Below, piece after piece: positions 1-8,461 of a stretch of 64,000 nucleotides of DNA. The stretch comes from Halorubrum sp. F4 (GTDB lineage Archaea; Halobacteriota; Halobacteria; Halobacteriales; Haloferacaceae). Both the position numbers and the translations under genes were made by a program. The DNA lies in the NCBI RefSeq assembly GCF_027257195.1, contig NZ_JAPDFS010000005.1, positions 1 through 64,000 on the forward strand. Direction: 5' to 3'. Numbering within the stretch: the stretch's first letter is position 1; each line of letters opens with the position of its first letter. The notes under the pieces were generated by a model, which saw nothing but the letters and a program-made list of their open reading frames with translations, had not been told where the DNA came from and did no database searches.

Positions 1-32
1 ACGAGGCTGGGGAGGCGTGAGGTGCGGTGCGG
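1..32 (+). repeat. Truncated copy A of the structured GC-rich repeat
   Basis: The first 32 bases carry the core of the repeat family (CGAGGCTGGGGAGG followed by GTGAGGTGCGGTGC), seen again at 22350, 23895 and 59950. The copy probably starts before the window. After base 32 the similarity to the other copies is lost or weak, so the right half is either degenerate or absent. Bases 33-156 hold no gene that I can support. Confidence 0.6.
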
Positions 33-156
33 AGCGCCTCGCTGTCGGGGGGCGAAGGCGACGTATCCGCGCTTACGTTCTCCGCGTCGCACAGCCGAGC
101 GATTGAGCAGTAGAAGAGCCGCGCGCGCCAGCAACCTCACACTCCCGACAACCGAC

Positions 157-825
157 CTACCGGAACCGGATCCCGAGGTCGTGAAGCCCCCGGTTGTTGC
201 TCGCGACGTTGATCAGGAGCGGCGTGAGGCCCTCGATCTCGGGGGCGTTCGCGAGTCCGCCGGCGTCGAGCGCGCGGAGCCCTTCGATCCCCTCGGCGAC
301 GTCCGTCACGATCCCCTTCGCGTCCTCGTCGTCGCCGATCACGAGCGTGTCGATCCCGAGGTCCGCGTCGAGGTTCGCGAGGCGAGCGGCCGCGAGGTTG
401 TGGAACGCACCGACGACCGCGACCCCTTCGGGTGCCGCGTCCGCCACGATCCGGGTGACCGACCCCGCGCCGGGCTTGTGGTAGTGGAAACCGTCGTCGT
501 CGCGTTTCATCCCGGTCGCCGGCGAGACCAGGACGTCACCCTCATCGAGCGCGTCCGCGACCGCCTCCACCGTGTCGCCGACGTGGTACGGCGGGACCGC
601 GAGCACGACCACGTCGGCCCGCTCCGCGGCCGCGACGTTCTCGTGGCCCGTCACCTCGCGGTCGAGCCCGCGGCTGTCGAGCTCCGTGGTGTACTCTCCG
701 GCCTTCGTCTCGGCCTTCTCGGCGTCGCGCGATCCGATCAGGACCTCGTGGGACGTGTCGGCGGCGAGGCGGAGCGCGAGCCCCTCCCCGATGTCGCCGG
801 TGCCGCCGAGTATCGCGATGTCCAT
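157..825 (-). CDS. npdG: F420H2:NADP(+) oxidoreductase (NADPH-dependent F420 reductase)
   Basis: The 222-residue protein should pass hydride between reduced coenzyme F420 and NADP in the cytoplasm. The N-terminus is a Rossmann fold with the glycine loop ILGGTGDIGEG (residues 4-14) and an SRDAEKAE stretch just after the second strand, where NADP phosphate is usually bound. The middle contains VVVLAVPPYH and VSPATGM, typical of the NADP oxidoreductase/F420 family, and the length is normal for it. It is a lone gene; on the reverse strand CCTAAGGTCG lies about 25 bp before the ATG and may be the promoter. It is convergent with nothing inside the window. The family call is confident; the physiological direction (NADPH production or F420 reduction) cannot be read from sequence. 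Confidence 0.88.
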   Translation of the reverse strand: MDIAILGGTGDIGEGLALRLAADTSHEVLIGSRDAEKAETKAGEYTTELDSRGLDREVTGHENVAAAERADVVVLAVPPYHVGDTVEAVADALDEGDVLVSPATGMKRDDDGFHYHKPGAGSVTRIVADAAPEGVAVVGAFHNLAAARLANLDADLGIDTLVIGDDEDAKGIVTDVAEGIEGLRALDAGGLANAPEIEGLTPLLINVASNNRGLHDLGIRFR

Positions 826-957
826 GGGATCCGTCGGCGCGTTACGACCTTAGGGGTTGCGTGACCGGCCGTCCTCGCCACCGAGCGAGATCGCCCACGC
901 GACCGCCGACCGGCGACGTTCGGTGCGCCTATACGCCGCCCGCCCCATCCGGTCGCC

Positions 958-1263
958 ATGGACGAGCAGGACCGCGTTTCGGCGTTCGTCGACGAACACG
1001 GGCTGGAGGCCGACCTCGCGTACCGCGTGCTCGACCTCGAGAGCGAGGTCGGCGAGGTCGCGAAGGAGGTGACGACTTCGACCGGCTACGGGTCAGATCC
1101 CGGATCCGCAACGATCGCGACAGACGAGATCGGCGACTGTCTGTTCGCGCTACTCGCGGTCGCCGAGGCCGCAGACGTCGACGCCGGCGACGCGCTCGAC
1201 GTGGCACTCGAGAAGTACGAGGCGCGGATCGACGAGACCGGCGGGGCCGGCTCGGGGGAGTAG
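958..1263 (+). CDS. MazG-like nucleotide pyrophosphohydrolase family protein
   Basis: This 101-residue protein has the compact all-helical MazG/dUTPase layout: a helix with LESEVGEVAKEV (the metal-binding E-x-x-E pattern) followed by TDEIGDCLFALL (the E-x-x-D pattern) and a C-terminal helix rich in Glu and Lys. Members of this superfamily hydrolyse nucleoside triphosphates to monophosphate and pyrophosphate, usually as house-cleaning enzymes. A TATA-like GCCTATACG at 928-936 lies 27 bp before the ATG, so the message is probably leaderless and this start is well supported. The true substrate is unknown. It is convergent with the kinase gene that ends at 1301. Confidence 0.75.
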   Translation: MDEQDRVSAFVDEHGLEADLAYRVLDLESEVGEVAKEVTTSTGYGSDPGSATIATDEIGDCLFALLAVAEAADVDAGDALDVALEKYEARIDETGGAGSGE

Positions 1264-1300
1264 GACGACCGGGAACGCGCTCCGCGTTCGCACCCTCCGC

Positions 1301-2353
1301 TCACGCCCGTATCTCGATCAGCAGGTCCGCCTCCGGCGACTCGCCCATGATCGACCGAACCCGCTCCCACGAGAGGTCCGCACGGGCGGTGACGGTCCCG
1401 GCCGCGATCGCGCCACAGGCGTTGGCGACGAGAAGCGGGACCTGGTACTCGCGCGGGTCGTGGCCGAACCCGCCGTCCGCCATCTCGGGCTCCCTGAGCG
1501 CCGCGCCGAGGAACCCCGCCGCGAACGCGTCGCCCGCGCCGGCCGTGTCGACCGCGTCGACGTCGAACCCGGGATGCGAGACGTCGCCGTTCGGGGTGTG
1601 AACCGTCGCGCCGTCGCCGCCGTGTTTGATCGCCACGACGCGGTCGTCGGGCGTGCGTGGGTCGATGTCGGTCGCGTCGGCCAGCGCGTCCGCCTCGCGG
1701 TCGTTCACGAAGATCAGGTCCGACGCGTGAAGCGCCGCGTCGTATCCGCGATCGGTCACCCGCCGGCCGGGATCGAAGCTCCGCGTCGGCCCGAGTTCCG
1801 CGGCGGTCGTCGCCAGCGCGGCCGCGGTCTCGGGCTGTTGACCCGTCAGGTGGAGGTGATCGGCGGCGGCGAGCGTCTCGCGGTCGAGGTCGCCCGCCGA
1901 GAACGCCTCGTTCGCGCCGTCGTTGGCGAGCATCAACAGCTCGCCGTCGCCGTCGACGATCACGTACGTGACCGAGGTGGACTCGTCGGCGGCGACGAGC
2001 ACGTGGCCGGGGTCGACGCCGGCGCTCGCGAGCTCGCGGAGGGCGAGCGCGCCGGACTCGTCGCCGCCGACGCTCCCGAAGACGACCGACTGCCCCCCGA
2101 GGCCGACGACGCCGACCGCGACGTTGGCGGCGCTGCCGCCGCCGGACTGTTCGAGCCGCTCGATCCGCGTTTCCCCGTCGCGCTCGGGCAGCTCGTCGAC
2201 GTGGATCGTCACGTCCCAGTTGATGTGACCCGCGGATATCACCGCCGGCGGGCCGGTCCCGTCCTCGGGCTCGAGATCCGGATCGGCCGTGGGTTCGACC
2301 GGATCGTCTCCGATCCGACCCGCCTTCCGTGACCCGTCGTGCTCGCCGCTCAT
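1301..2353 (-). CDS. PfkB-family sugar kinase, probable ribose-1-phosphate kinase
   Basis: A 350-residue ribokinase/PfkB-fold kinase. The substrate-binding GGGSAANVAVGV motif lies near residue 70 and the catalytic signature DTAGAGDAFAAGF near residue 285; the FDPGRRVTDRG stretch is typical of the family. About 35 charged residues precede the conserved domain. The ATG overlaps the stop of the upstream ribose-1,5-bisphosphate isomerase gene (ATGA), so the two are co-translated. Because of that partner and the adjacent aldolase and phosphatase, the most likely reaction is ATP-dependent phosphorylation of ribose 1-phosphate to ribose 1,5-bisphosphate. The kinase family is seen directly; the substrate is inferred from context and from the published halophile pathway. 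An open frame runs upstream of the ATG but is only the shadow of the isomerase gene. Confidence 0.82.
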   Translation of the reverse strand: MSGEHDGSRKAGRIGDDPVEPTADPDLEPEDGTGPPAVISAGHINWDVTIHVDELPERDGETRIERLEQSGGGSAANVAVGVVGLGGQSVVFGSVGGDESGALALRELASAGVDPGHVLVAADESTSVTYVIVDGDGELLMLANDGANEAFSAGDLDRETLAAADHLHLTGQQPETAAALATTAAELGPTRSFDPGRRVTDRGYDAALHASDLIFVNDREADALADATDIDPRTPDDRVVAIKHGGDGATVHTPNGDVSHPGFDVDAVDTAGAGDAFAAGFLGAALREPEMADGGFGHDPREYQVPLLVANACGAIAAGTVTARADLSWERVRSIMGESPEADLLIEIRA

Positions 2354-3306
2354 GGCTCGGCCCACGGCTCCGCGGCCCCCTCGCCGAACAGCTCGCGCAT
2401 CAGCGTCACGATGCTCTCGGGCGGGAACTGCCCGTGTTCGGTCACGATCGCGTCCATGTACCGCGGCGGCGTCACGTCGAACGCGGGGTTCTCGACCGCG
2501 ATATCGCCGATCCCCGCACGGGTCTCCGGATCGATCACCTCCGCCTCGTCGCGCATCTCTATCTCCACGGTGTGGCCCGTCAGCGTCTCCGGATGGAGCT
2601 TGATCGTCTGTGCGGCGGTCATGATCGGGACGCCGCGCTCGCGGGCGTTGACGGCGAGTCCCGAGGTGCCGATCTTGTTGATGACGCCGCCGTCGGCGGC
2701 GATCGAGTCGGCCCCGACGAGGACGTGGTCCGCCTCGTTCAGGTAGCGCCGCGCCGCGGAGTCGACGATGACCGTGACGGGAACGCCCATCTCCCGGAGC
2801 TGTTCGGCGGTGATGTGCCCTTGGTTCCGCGGACGGGTCTCCTTGACTATCGCCTCGATCCGCTTGCCCCCTTCGACGGCCGCCTCGATGCACGCGAGCG
2901 CGTCCGTCGAGTGACAGTGGGTCATCACCGTGTCGCCGTCGGCGAGGCGGTTCGCGCCCACGCGCCCGAGGTCCTCCTGGGCGCGGTCGAGCTGCGCGAC
3001 GAACTCGGCGACCGCGTCGGTCACGCTCTCTCGAAGGGCGTCCACGCCGTGTCCCTCCATCCGCCGGAGGACGTATCGAAGCGCGTTCGGCAGCGAGACG
3101 GCCGTCGGGCGCGTCTCGCGAAGCCGTCTGGCGGCCGCACGCATCGACGCGCGGAACGCCGCGGGCGAGTCGGCCTCGGCCTCGCGCGCCTGCGTGCCGA
3201 GCGCCTCCGCGGCACCGGCCGCGATCGTCGCCGCGCCGCGGATCTCCATCGACGCGATCGCCTCCGCGGTCTCCTCGACGTCGGGGGCGAGTCGGTGGTC
3301 GGTCAT
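2350..3306 (-). CDS. Ribose-1,5-bisphosphate isomerase (eIF2B-like family)
   Basis: A 318-residue member of the eIF2B/MtnA/R15P isomerase superfamily, converting ribose 1,5-bisphosphate to ribulose 1,5-bisphosphate. The catalytic cysteine region VMTHCHSTDAL (Cys near residue 125) and the catalytic aspartate in VLVGADSIAADGG are both present, as are NKIGTSGLAVNA and TIKLHPETLTGHTVEIE. I chose the ATG at 3306 rather than the longer frame to 3387 because a TATA box (GTTTATATCC) sits about 27 bp upstream of it and the protein then starts as relatives do. The gene overlaps the kinase by four bases. No RuBisCO gene lies in this window, so the product must be used another way, probably by the neighbouring phosphatase and aldolase. 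Confidence 0.88.
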   Translation of the reverse strand: MTDHRLAPDVEETAEAIASMEIRGAATIAAGAAEALGTQAREAEADSPAAFRASMRAAARRLRETRPTAVSLPNALRYVLRRMEGHGVDALRESVTDAVAEFVAQLDRAQEDLGRVGANRLADGDTVMTHCHSTDALACIEAAVEGGKRIEAIVKETRPRNQGHITAEQLREMGVPVTVIVDSAARRYLNEADHVLVGADSIAADGGVINKIGTSGLAVNARERGVPIMTAAQTIKLHPETLTGHTVEIEMRDEAEVIDPETRAGIGDIAVENPAFDVTPPRYMDAIVTEHGQFPPESIVTLMRELFGEGAAEPWAEP

Positions 3307-3329
3307 GTCGATACCGTTTCCCGCGGGAC

Positions 3330-3338
3330 GGATATAAA
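3330..3338 (-). promoter_or_regulatory. TATA box of the isomerase-kinase unit
   Basis: On the minus strand GTTTATATC is centred about 28 bp before the ATG at 3306. This spacing gives a leaderless transcript, and it implies that the isomerase-kinase pair can be transcribed separately from the upstream phosphatase-aldolase pair, which is 98 bp away. Confidence 0.65.
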
Positions 3339-3404
3339 CCCCGCTCGGCCGTCCGGCGGTCGACTCGCTCCTCCGCCTCGATATCACTCACCCAGCCCTC
3401 CGAC

Positions 3405-4049
3405 TCAACCGTCTTCCGGCTGCTGGCCGTAGCTCTCGAAGCGCTCCTCGACGGTCGCGAGCTGCTCGTCCGTGAGGAGGTTCGGCTCCCCGATCGACGA
3501 GGAGCGAACGTAGAGCCGGCAGAGGTCCTCGACGTGGTGCGTGTTCTCGATCGCCGTTTCCAGGTCGGGACCGGTCACCACGAGCCCGTGGTTCGCGAGG
3601 ATCGCGGCGTCCGATTCGGCATCCGCCATCGCGGCGACGACGTTGGCGGCGAGCTCCTCGGTCCCGTACGGCGCGTAGTCGGCGATCGGCACCTCCCGAC
3701 CCACCGCGACGATCATGTAGTGGACCGGCGGGAGCGACAGCCCGAGCGTCGCCATCGTCGTCGCCCACGGCGAATGGGTGTGGACGATCGCGCCGGGTCG
3801 CGCGTGATCGTAGATCCCCGTGTGCATCGGTACCTCGCTCGAGGGGGCCATCCGGCCCGCCCGGCGCTCGCCGTCGAGACCGACGACCGGCACGTCCGCC
3901 GCGTCGAAGGCGTCGTATGCGACGCCGGTGGGCGTGACGGCGAAGGCGTCGCCGTCGCGAACGCTCAGGTTTCCGGTCCGCCCGGGCGTCAGCTCCGCGA
4001 GCGCCGGCGCGTACTCCACGACCGCCTCGCGCTCGGGACGGAGGGTCAC
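3405..4049 (-). CDS. Class II aldolase (fuculose/ribulose-phosphate aldolase type)
   Basis: A 214-residue zinc-dependent class II aldolase/adducin-fold protein. The metal and catalytic residues are visible in [11 protein letters not shown] (catalytic Glu and first His) and [12 protein letters not shown] (His-x-His), with a later His in [24 protein letters not shown] is the phosphate-loop region. Length and motifs fit L-fuculose-1-phosphate or ribulose-1-phosphate aldolases, which split a ketose 1-phosphate to dihydroxyacetone phosphate and an aldehyde. In this gene set the probable substrate is ribulose 1-phosphate, giving dihydroxyacetone phosphate plus glycolaldehyde. The start is GTG and overlaps the phosphatase stop (GTGA), so translation is coupled. 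The family is certain; the substrate is inferred from context. Confidence 0.85.
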   Translation of the reverse strand: MTLRPEREAVVEYAPALAELTPGRTGNLSVRDGDAFAVTPTGVAYDAFDAADVPVVGLDGERRAGRMAPSSEVPMHTGIYDHARPGAIVHTHSPWATTMATLGLSLPPVHYMIVAVGREVPIADYAPYGTEELAANVVAAMADAESDAAILANHGLVVTGPDLETAIENTHHVEDLCRLYVRSSSIGEPNLLTDEQLATVEERFESYGQQPEDG

Positions 4050-4765
4050 GCGAGCACCTCCGGCAGCGCCGCCAGGTCGTCGATCCGGTGGTCGGGTCGC
4101 CGCGGCCCGGTCAGCTCGCCGCTTCCCTCCGCATCCTCTCCCGTCCCGCCCGTGAAGAGGACCGTCTCCATGCCGACGGCGTTTCCTCCCTCCACGTCGG
4201 CGACGACGTTGTCCCCGACCATGACGGCCTCGCTCGGCCGAGCGTCGAGCGCGGAGAGCGCCGCCGTGAACGGGAGCGCGCTCGGCTTCTCGCGACCGAC
4301 CTCCTCGGAAGTCACGAGGTGATCGACGCGGTCGTCGATCCCGAGACCGGACAGCTTTCGCAGCTGGACTCGCGTCGTGAGGTTCGTCACGACGGCGACC
4401 GCGAGTCCGGCCTCACGGAGCGCGTCGAGCGTCCCCCGGACCCCGTCGAAGAGCTCCATCTCCGCCACGTATCCGTCCCAGTACGCCTCGCCGATCGCGA
4501 ACGCGTCCGCGGCGTCGTGGACGTCGTCGTGAAGCCGGAGCGCCCGCTTGAAGTAGACGAAACGCTCGTGGGAGGCGGCCGTCCCGCGGAGTTCGCGCTT
4601 CGCGTCCGCGCGTGCCCTCGCGTACAGTTCGTCGAACCGTTCGCGATCGAGGTCGTACCCGCGATCGCGAAACGCCGAGAGCGCCGCCCGCTTGCCCGCC
4701 TCGTTACAGGGGTCGTACGGGTAGAGGGTGTTGTCGAGGTCGAAACAGACCGCTTCGTACTCCAT
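4046..4765 (-). CDS. HAD-superfamily phosphatase, candidate ribulose-1,5-bisphosphate phosphatase
   Basis: A 239-residue HAD hydrolase with all four motifs: FDLDNTLYP (nucleophile Asp10 and acid Asp12), VVTNLTTR (motif II), the Lys in [10 protein letters not shown] (motif III) and [13 protein letters not shown] (motif IV). A helical cap lies between motifs I and II. It heads the aldolase unit, with overlapping stop and start, and a TATA-like CGCTTAAGTC about 30 bp before the ATG. In the halophile nucleoside pathway a HAD enzyme removes one phosphate from ribulose 1,5-bisphosphate; this gene is the obvious candidate. HAD substrate specificity cannot be read from motifs, so that role rests on the neighbours. 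The alternative is a general phosphoglycolate-type phosphatase. Confidence 0.82.
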   Translation of the reverse strand: MEYEAVCFDLDNTLYPYDPCNEAGKRAALSAFRDRGYDLDRERFDELYARARADAKRELRGTAASHERFVYFKRALRLHDDVHDAADAFAIGEAYWDGYVAEMELFDGVRGTLDALREAGLAVAVVTNLTTRVQLRKLSGLGIDDRVDHLVTSEEVGREKPSALPFTAALSALDARPSEAVMVGDNVVADVEGGNAVGMETVLFTGGTGEDAEGSGELTGPRRPDHRIDDLAALPEVLA

Positions 4766-4824
4766 GTCCGACCCTCGCGGGGCGGCGACTTAAGCGTGGT
4801 TCGGGGGGACTGTCGGTGTCGGGA

Positions 4825-5274
4825 CTACTCTCCGGCGTCGAGGTCGTATTTGAACGAGTAGCAGTACTTCTCGTAGCCGACGTCCTCGTAGAAGCGGTGG
4901 GCGTCCTCCCGCCACAGTCCCGACTCGAGCTCGACCGTCTCACAGTCGCGGTCGCCCGCCCACTCGTGAATAAAGGAGAGCAGGGCTGAGCCGTGCCCCT
5001 CGGACCGCCGTGACTCGGTCGTCACCAGGTCGTGGACGAAGGCGTGTTTTCCCAAGTAGAAGTTCGTGTCGACGGTGACGCCGGCGACGGCGACGAGTTC
5101 CGATCCGTCGTACCGGCCGAAGAGGCGATACCCCTCCTCACGCATTCGTTCGTGGACCACCTCCATCTCGGCTCGATCGAGGTGATCCCGTAGTTCGCGG
5201 AGTATCGGATACGCCGCGTCGAGCTCCGCGTCGGTCGTGAGCTCGCGGACGTCGCTCGCGTCGGAGTCGTCCAT
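4825..5274 (-). CDS. GNAT-family N-acetyltransferase
   Basis: A 149-residue GNAT-fold protein. The central strand pair VAVAGVTVDTNFYLGKHAFVHDLV precedes the acetyl-CoA loop region SRRSEGHGSALL (R-x-x-G-x-G/A), and WREDAHRFYEDVGY is the usual C-terminal helix. It should acetylate an unidentified amine. I chose the ATG at 5274; a longer open frame upstream has no family similarity, and the TATA-like ATACTTACTTG lies about 35 bp before this ATG. It lies 59 bp after the phosphatase gene, reads in the same direction as it, and is probably independent of it. Confidence 0.8.
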   Translation of the reverse strand: MDDSDASDVRELTTDAELDAAYPILRELRDHLDRAEMEVVHERMREEGYRLFGRYDGSELVAVAGVTVDTNFYLGKHAFVHDLVTTESRRSEGHGSALLSFIHEWAGDRDCETVELESGLWREDAHRFYEDVGYEKYCYSFKYDLDAGE

Positions 5275-5576
5275 GTCGAACGGAACGCGTCTCGCCCGCA
5301 GCAAGTAAGTATCGGCCCGGCGGCAGACGGTACCGGCCCGCCGGCAGCAGCAGGCGGATTCGAGATCGACGCCGGAGCGTCCCCGGACGTTTATCACTGA
5401 AAACACGGCCAGTCGGCCCGTGCGTTGATCACGGACCCGGATCGGGCGAGGCGGGCGTCCGGCGACCCGACCGGGGCGCGTTCCAGCCGGCTGTTCGCCA
5501 CCACGTCTCCCGTATACCGGCGGGACGGGCGGATGTCGTCGACGTCTCCGACCGTACCGACGCTGACGCCTCGGCC
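5275..5576. other. Intergenic stretch without a recognised gene
   Basis: About 300 bp between the acetyltransferase start and the cheF stop. It holds the probable acetyltransferase promoter near 5305-5315 and the end of the taxis operon. Open frames crossing it have no family features. I see no RNA gene or clear repeat. Confidence 0.6.
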
Positions 5577-6449
5577 TCACTGCTCGTTCATCGCCTCGCT
5601 GGCGACGTTGCGCCCGCGTGAGTTGAGCGCCACCTCGCGGCGAACCCGCACCTCCTCGACGACCTCCAGTTCGATCAGTCGTTCGAACGTCTCCTCGACC
5701 TCGTCGACGTCGCTGCCCAGAAATGCGGGGATCTCGAACGGCGAGACCCCTGAGTACAGCGCCATCAACACCTCCCGATCGCGACTGGAGAGGTCGACGT
5801 TCGTCGAGCTACGTTCCTCGCCCTTCCGGAGCCACGACTCGACGAACCGCATCCGCCGTGGCGTCCCGGCGAGATGCGTCTCGATGCTCGTGTCTCCGTC
5901 GTCGGTGTGTGACACCTCGATCACGGGTTTCTTCGCCCCGTCGACGGTCCGTCTCGCGGCGTCGAGCCCGCTGATGTCGTCGAGGTCGAACTCCACGAAC
6001 GCGCCGCCTTCGAGCGCGGCACCGAGGCCGTTCTCGTCGATCTTCACGCGGGCCTGCTCCCAGCCGGTGTCCTGGACGACGCCGCCCTCGACGGCCGGGT
6101 GTTTCGCCAGCAGCGTCCGCTGGTCGAGTAGCGCGCGATACACGTCGCGTTCGAACGACTCGTGGTCGGCGGCGGCGACGAGCAACACCTGCTCGCCGAG
6201 GTCGAAGCTCACGTAGTTCGAGACCCGAGCGATCGACTGGTTGGCGTCGTGACGGCCGCCCAACCCCTCGAGTCTCGAGAGTGGAACCGTCCGTTTCCCG
6301 TCGTTGCCCGCGAGGATCAGCCGCCGGTTCGACAACAGTACCCGGCCGGGCGTCCAGGAGACGTCGTTGATAGCTCTCCCCTCGCGGACGGCAACCGCGA
6401 ACCGTGCCTGGGTGTCCGTGACTTTGTACTCGCCGTCACCAGTCGCCAT
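5577..6449 (-). CDS. cheF: Chemotaxis protein CheF (archaellum adaptor)
   Basis: A 290-residue CheF (DUF439) protein. CheF links the Che phospho-relay, through CheY, to the archaellum motor. The N-terminal half has the beta-rich region typical of the family (TPGRVLLSNRRLILAGNDGK), which looks PH-like, and the C-terminal third is a winged-helix-like segment (SSRDREVLMALYSGVSPFEIP). It is the last gene of a five-gene unit: cheB-cheA-cheR-HEAT-cheF, and starts directly at the stop of the HEAT-repeat gene with no gap. In Halobacterium the CheF and HEAT proteins were found together by interaction studies, which fits this pairing. No second cheF lies in the window. Confidence 0.87.
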   Translation of the reverse strand: MATGDGEYKVTDTQARFAVAVREGRAINDVSWTPGRVLLSNRRLILAGNDGKRTVPLSRLEGLGGRHDANQSIARVSNYVSFDLGEQVLLVAAADHESFERDVYRALLDQRTLLAKHPAVEGGVVQDTGWEQARVKIDENGLGAALEGGAFVEFDLDDISGLDAARRTVDGAKKPVIEVSHTDDGDTSIETHLAGTPRRMRFVESWLRKGEERSSTNVDLSSRDREVLMALYSGVSPFEIPAFLGSDVDEVEETFERLIELEVVEEVRVRREVALNSRGRNVASEAMNEQ

Positions 6450-7658
6450 CTAGACACCACCTGCCCGGAGCTTCGAGACCGCCGAGAACACCCGCTTACG
6501 GACCGCGGAGCTCTCGTCGTCGGTCAGACCTTCCAGGCGATTCAGCGTCTCCTGTCCGCCCACCTGGCCGAGCACGAACACCGCCTTCGCACGGACGTCG
6601 TCCGGATGCTCGGTGCCGAGTCGATCGAGCAGTCGGTCCTCGACGACCGGCCCGCCGAGGTTCGTGAGGCTCGTCGCCGCGAACTGGGCGGTCTGTGGGT
6701 CGTCGTCGCCGAGCGCGTCCGCAAGCGCCTCGACGGCCGGCTCGGAATCGGCGTCGGCGACGCGCCCCAGGATCCACGCCGCGTTCCGACGTTGCCGGCT
6801 CTGTGTGCCCTCGGTGAGGATCTCGACGAGGGGCTCGACGACCGTCGCATCGTCGGCGGCCTTCAGCTCGGAGACCACGCGGTCCCGGACCGCGTGGCTG
6901 TGTTCGGTCGGCACGTTCGAGAGCAGCTCGATGACCGAATACACCGCCGCGTTCCTGACGATCGCGCTCTCGTCACCGAGCGCGCGCGCGAGCGGCTCCA
7001 CCGGCTTCGGGTTGCTCGCGTTTCCGAGCGCCCCCGCGGCGATGCGGCGAAGCGACTCGTCCGGATCCTCGAGCAGGTCGATGAGCGGATCGAGCGCGCG
7101 GTCGGTCCCGACGGCTCCGAGCGCGTTCGCTGCCGCCCGGCGGACGCGTGGGTCGTCGTCGAGGCGCTCGATCAGCCCGGGGACCGCCCGCGAGTCGGCG
7201 AACGTTCCGCACGCGTGACACGCCCGGAGCCGCACGCGCGGATCCGGATCCGAGAGAGCTCCGACGACCGCTGGCAGTGCGCTCGGCTCGTCGAGACGAG
7301 CGAGGGCGTTCGCCGCCGCGATGCGGAGTTCGGCGCGTTCCGCCTCGAGCGCGCGGGCGAACTTCCGGGCGGTGACCCACTCGGCTTCCGATCCGCTGCC
7401 GCCGGTGAGTTCCGCCAGTAGCTGTTCGAGCGCCTCCTGGCCGACCTCGTCGAGGGCGTCGACCGCGGCTCCGCGCACTCCCGGGTCCTCGTCGGTCGTC
7501 GCCGCGCGCAGGAGGCCGTCGATCGTCGCCTGGTCGTCCTCGTCGGCGAGTTCGCCGAGGAACTCCACCGCACGCTTCCGGACCGCGGTGCTGTCGCTCG
7601 CCAGCGCGTCCCTGAGCCGGTCGACGTTCCCCTCGCGAGCGTGCTGGTACAGCGACAT
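6450..7658 (-). CDS. HEAT/PBS-lyase repeat protein of the taxis operon
   Basis: A 402-residue alpha-solenoid made of roughly a dozen ~31-residue HEAT repeats, with recurring patterns such as DEDPGVRGAAVDALDEVG, DPDPRVRLRACHACGTFAD and DPDESLRRIAAGALGNAS. It has no enzyme motif and is presumably a protein-protein scaffold. The ATG at 7658 overlaps the cheR stop by one base; the open frame continues upstream, but only as a shadow of cheR. A homologous HEAT protein in Halobacterium interacts with CheF and CheY-side proteins, so a role in coupling the Che system to the archaellum is likely. The repeats vary in length, and the last ends in SAVRKRVFSAVSKLRAGGV. Confidence 0.85.
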   Translation of the reverse strand: MSLYQHAREGNVDRLRDALASDSTAVRKRAVEFLGELADEDDQATIDGLLRAATTDEDPGVRGAAVDALDEVGQEALEQLLAELTGGSGSEAEWVTARKFARALEAERAELRIAAANALARLDEPSALPAVVGALSDPDPRVRLRACHACGTFADSRAVPGLIERLDDDPRVRRAAANALGAVGTDRALDPLIDLLEDPDESLRRIAAGALGNASNPKPVEPLARALGDESAIVRNAAVYSVIELLSNVPTEHSHAVRDRVVSELKAADDATVVEPLVEILTEGTQSRQRRNAAWILGRVADADSEPAVEALADALGDDDPQTAQFAATSLTNLGGPVVEDRLLDRLGTEHPDDVRAKAVFVLGQVGGQETLNRLEGLTDDESSAVRKRVFSAVSKLRAGGV

Positions 7659-8461
7659 CAGCGCCTCCGGAACACCCGTCGGCGTTTGTCGATCGGTTCG
7701 TACCCGTCGCCACGGTCCGGCGGGACGCTCTCGGTCATCCCGACGACGAGGACGCCGCCCGCCGCGAGCGACGCCTCGAGGGTGTCGAAGAGCGATCCCT
7801 TGTGGTCCGCGTCGATGTAGATGAGGAGGTTCCGACACAACACCGCATCGAAGGGGCCCCGCGACCCGTCGCTGATCAGGTCGTGGGTGTCGAACGTCAC
7901 GAGCCGGCGTGGCGCCTCGCGAACGCGGAACGCGTCGCCCTCGCGGTCGACGTAGCGGTTCGGATCCGAGAGCGGCTCGAGCTCCTCGGCGATGTCCGTC
8001 GTTCGCGTGGTGTGGTACATACCCTCCCTTGCGTGAGCGAGCGCCTCCTCGCTGATGTCCGAGCCGAGCACCTCCACGCGGGACTCGTCGATCGCGTCGT
8101 CGTCGCACGCGAGCATCGCGAGCGAGTACGCCTCCCGGCCGTCGGCACACGGTGCCGACCAGACCCGGACTCGTCGCTTCTCTTCGGTGAGCTCGCGTAA
8201 CACGTCCCGCATTACCTCCCACATCTCGGGGTTGCGGAAGAACTCCGTCACGTTGATCGTGAGCGCGTCCATGAGCGCCTCGCGCTCGTCAGCCTCCTCG
8301 CGGAGCAGCCGTCGGTACTCGCGGTGCGACTCGGTCCCGCGCCGACGCATCCGGGCGTTGATCCGTCGGTCGAGGTACGACTCGTTGTAGTATCCGGGCT
8401 CGAACGGTACCGAGTCGTCGATCTGTCGGAGCACGCCCTCGAAGGCCGTCTCGCCGGTCAT
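7658..8461 (-). CDS. cheR: Chemotaxis protein methyltransferase CheR
   Basis: A 267-residue SAM-dependent glutamate methyltransferase that modifies transducers. The N-terminal helical domain has YLDRRINARMRRRG, and LTINVTEFFRNPEMW is the family signature; RVWSAPCADGREAYSLAM is the SAM-binding motif I (Cys-Ala-Asp-Gly in place of the usual Cys-Ser-x-Gly), and FDAVLCRNLLIYID is the conserved catalytic-region motif. It overlaps cheA by four bases upstream and touches the HEAT gene by one base downstream, so translation is coupled. No C-terminal TPR or receiver is attached. Confidence 0.92.
   Translation of the reverse strand: MTGETAFEGVLRQIDDSVPFEPGYYNESYLDRRINARMRRRGTESHREYRRLLREEADEREALMDALTINVTEFFRNPEMWEVMRDVLRELTEEKRRVRVWSAPCADGREAYSLAMLACDDDAIDESRVEVLGSDISEEALAHAREGMYHTTRTTDIAEELEPLSDPNRYVDREGDAFRVREAPRRLVTFDTHDLISDGSRGPFDAVLCRNLLIYIDADHKGSLFDTLEASLAAGGVLVVGMTESVPPDRGDGYEPIDKRRRVFRRR

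Noticed and set aside
2354..3391. Upstream open extension of the PfkB kinase gene
   Set aside because: It overlaps the isomerase gene in another phase and has no kinase features; the ATG at 2353 is correct.
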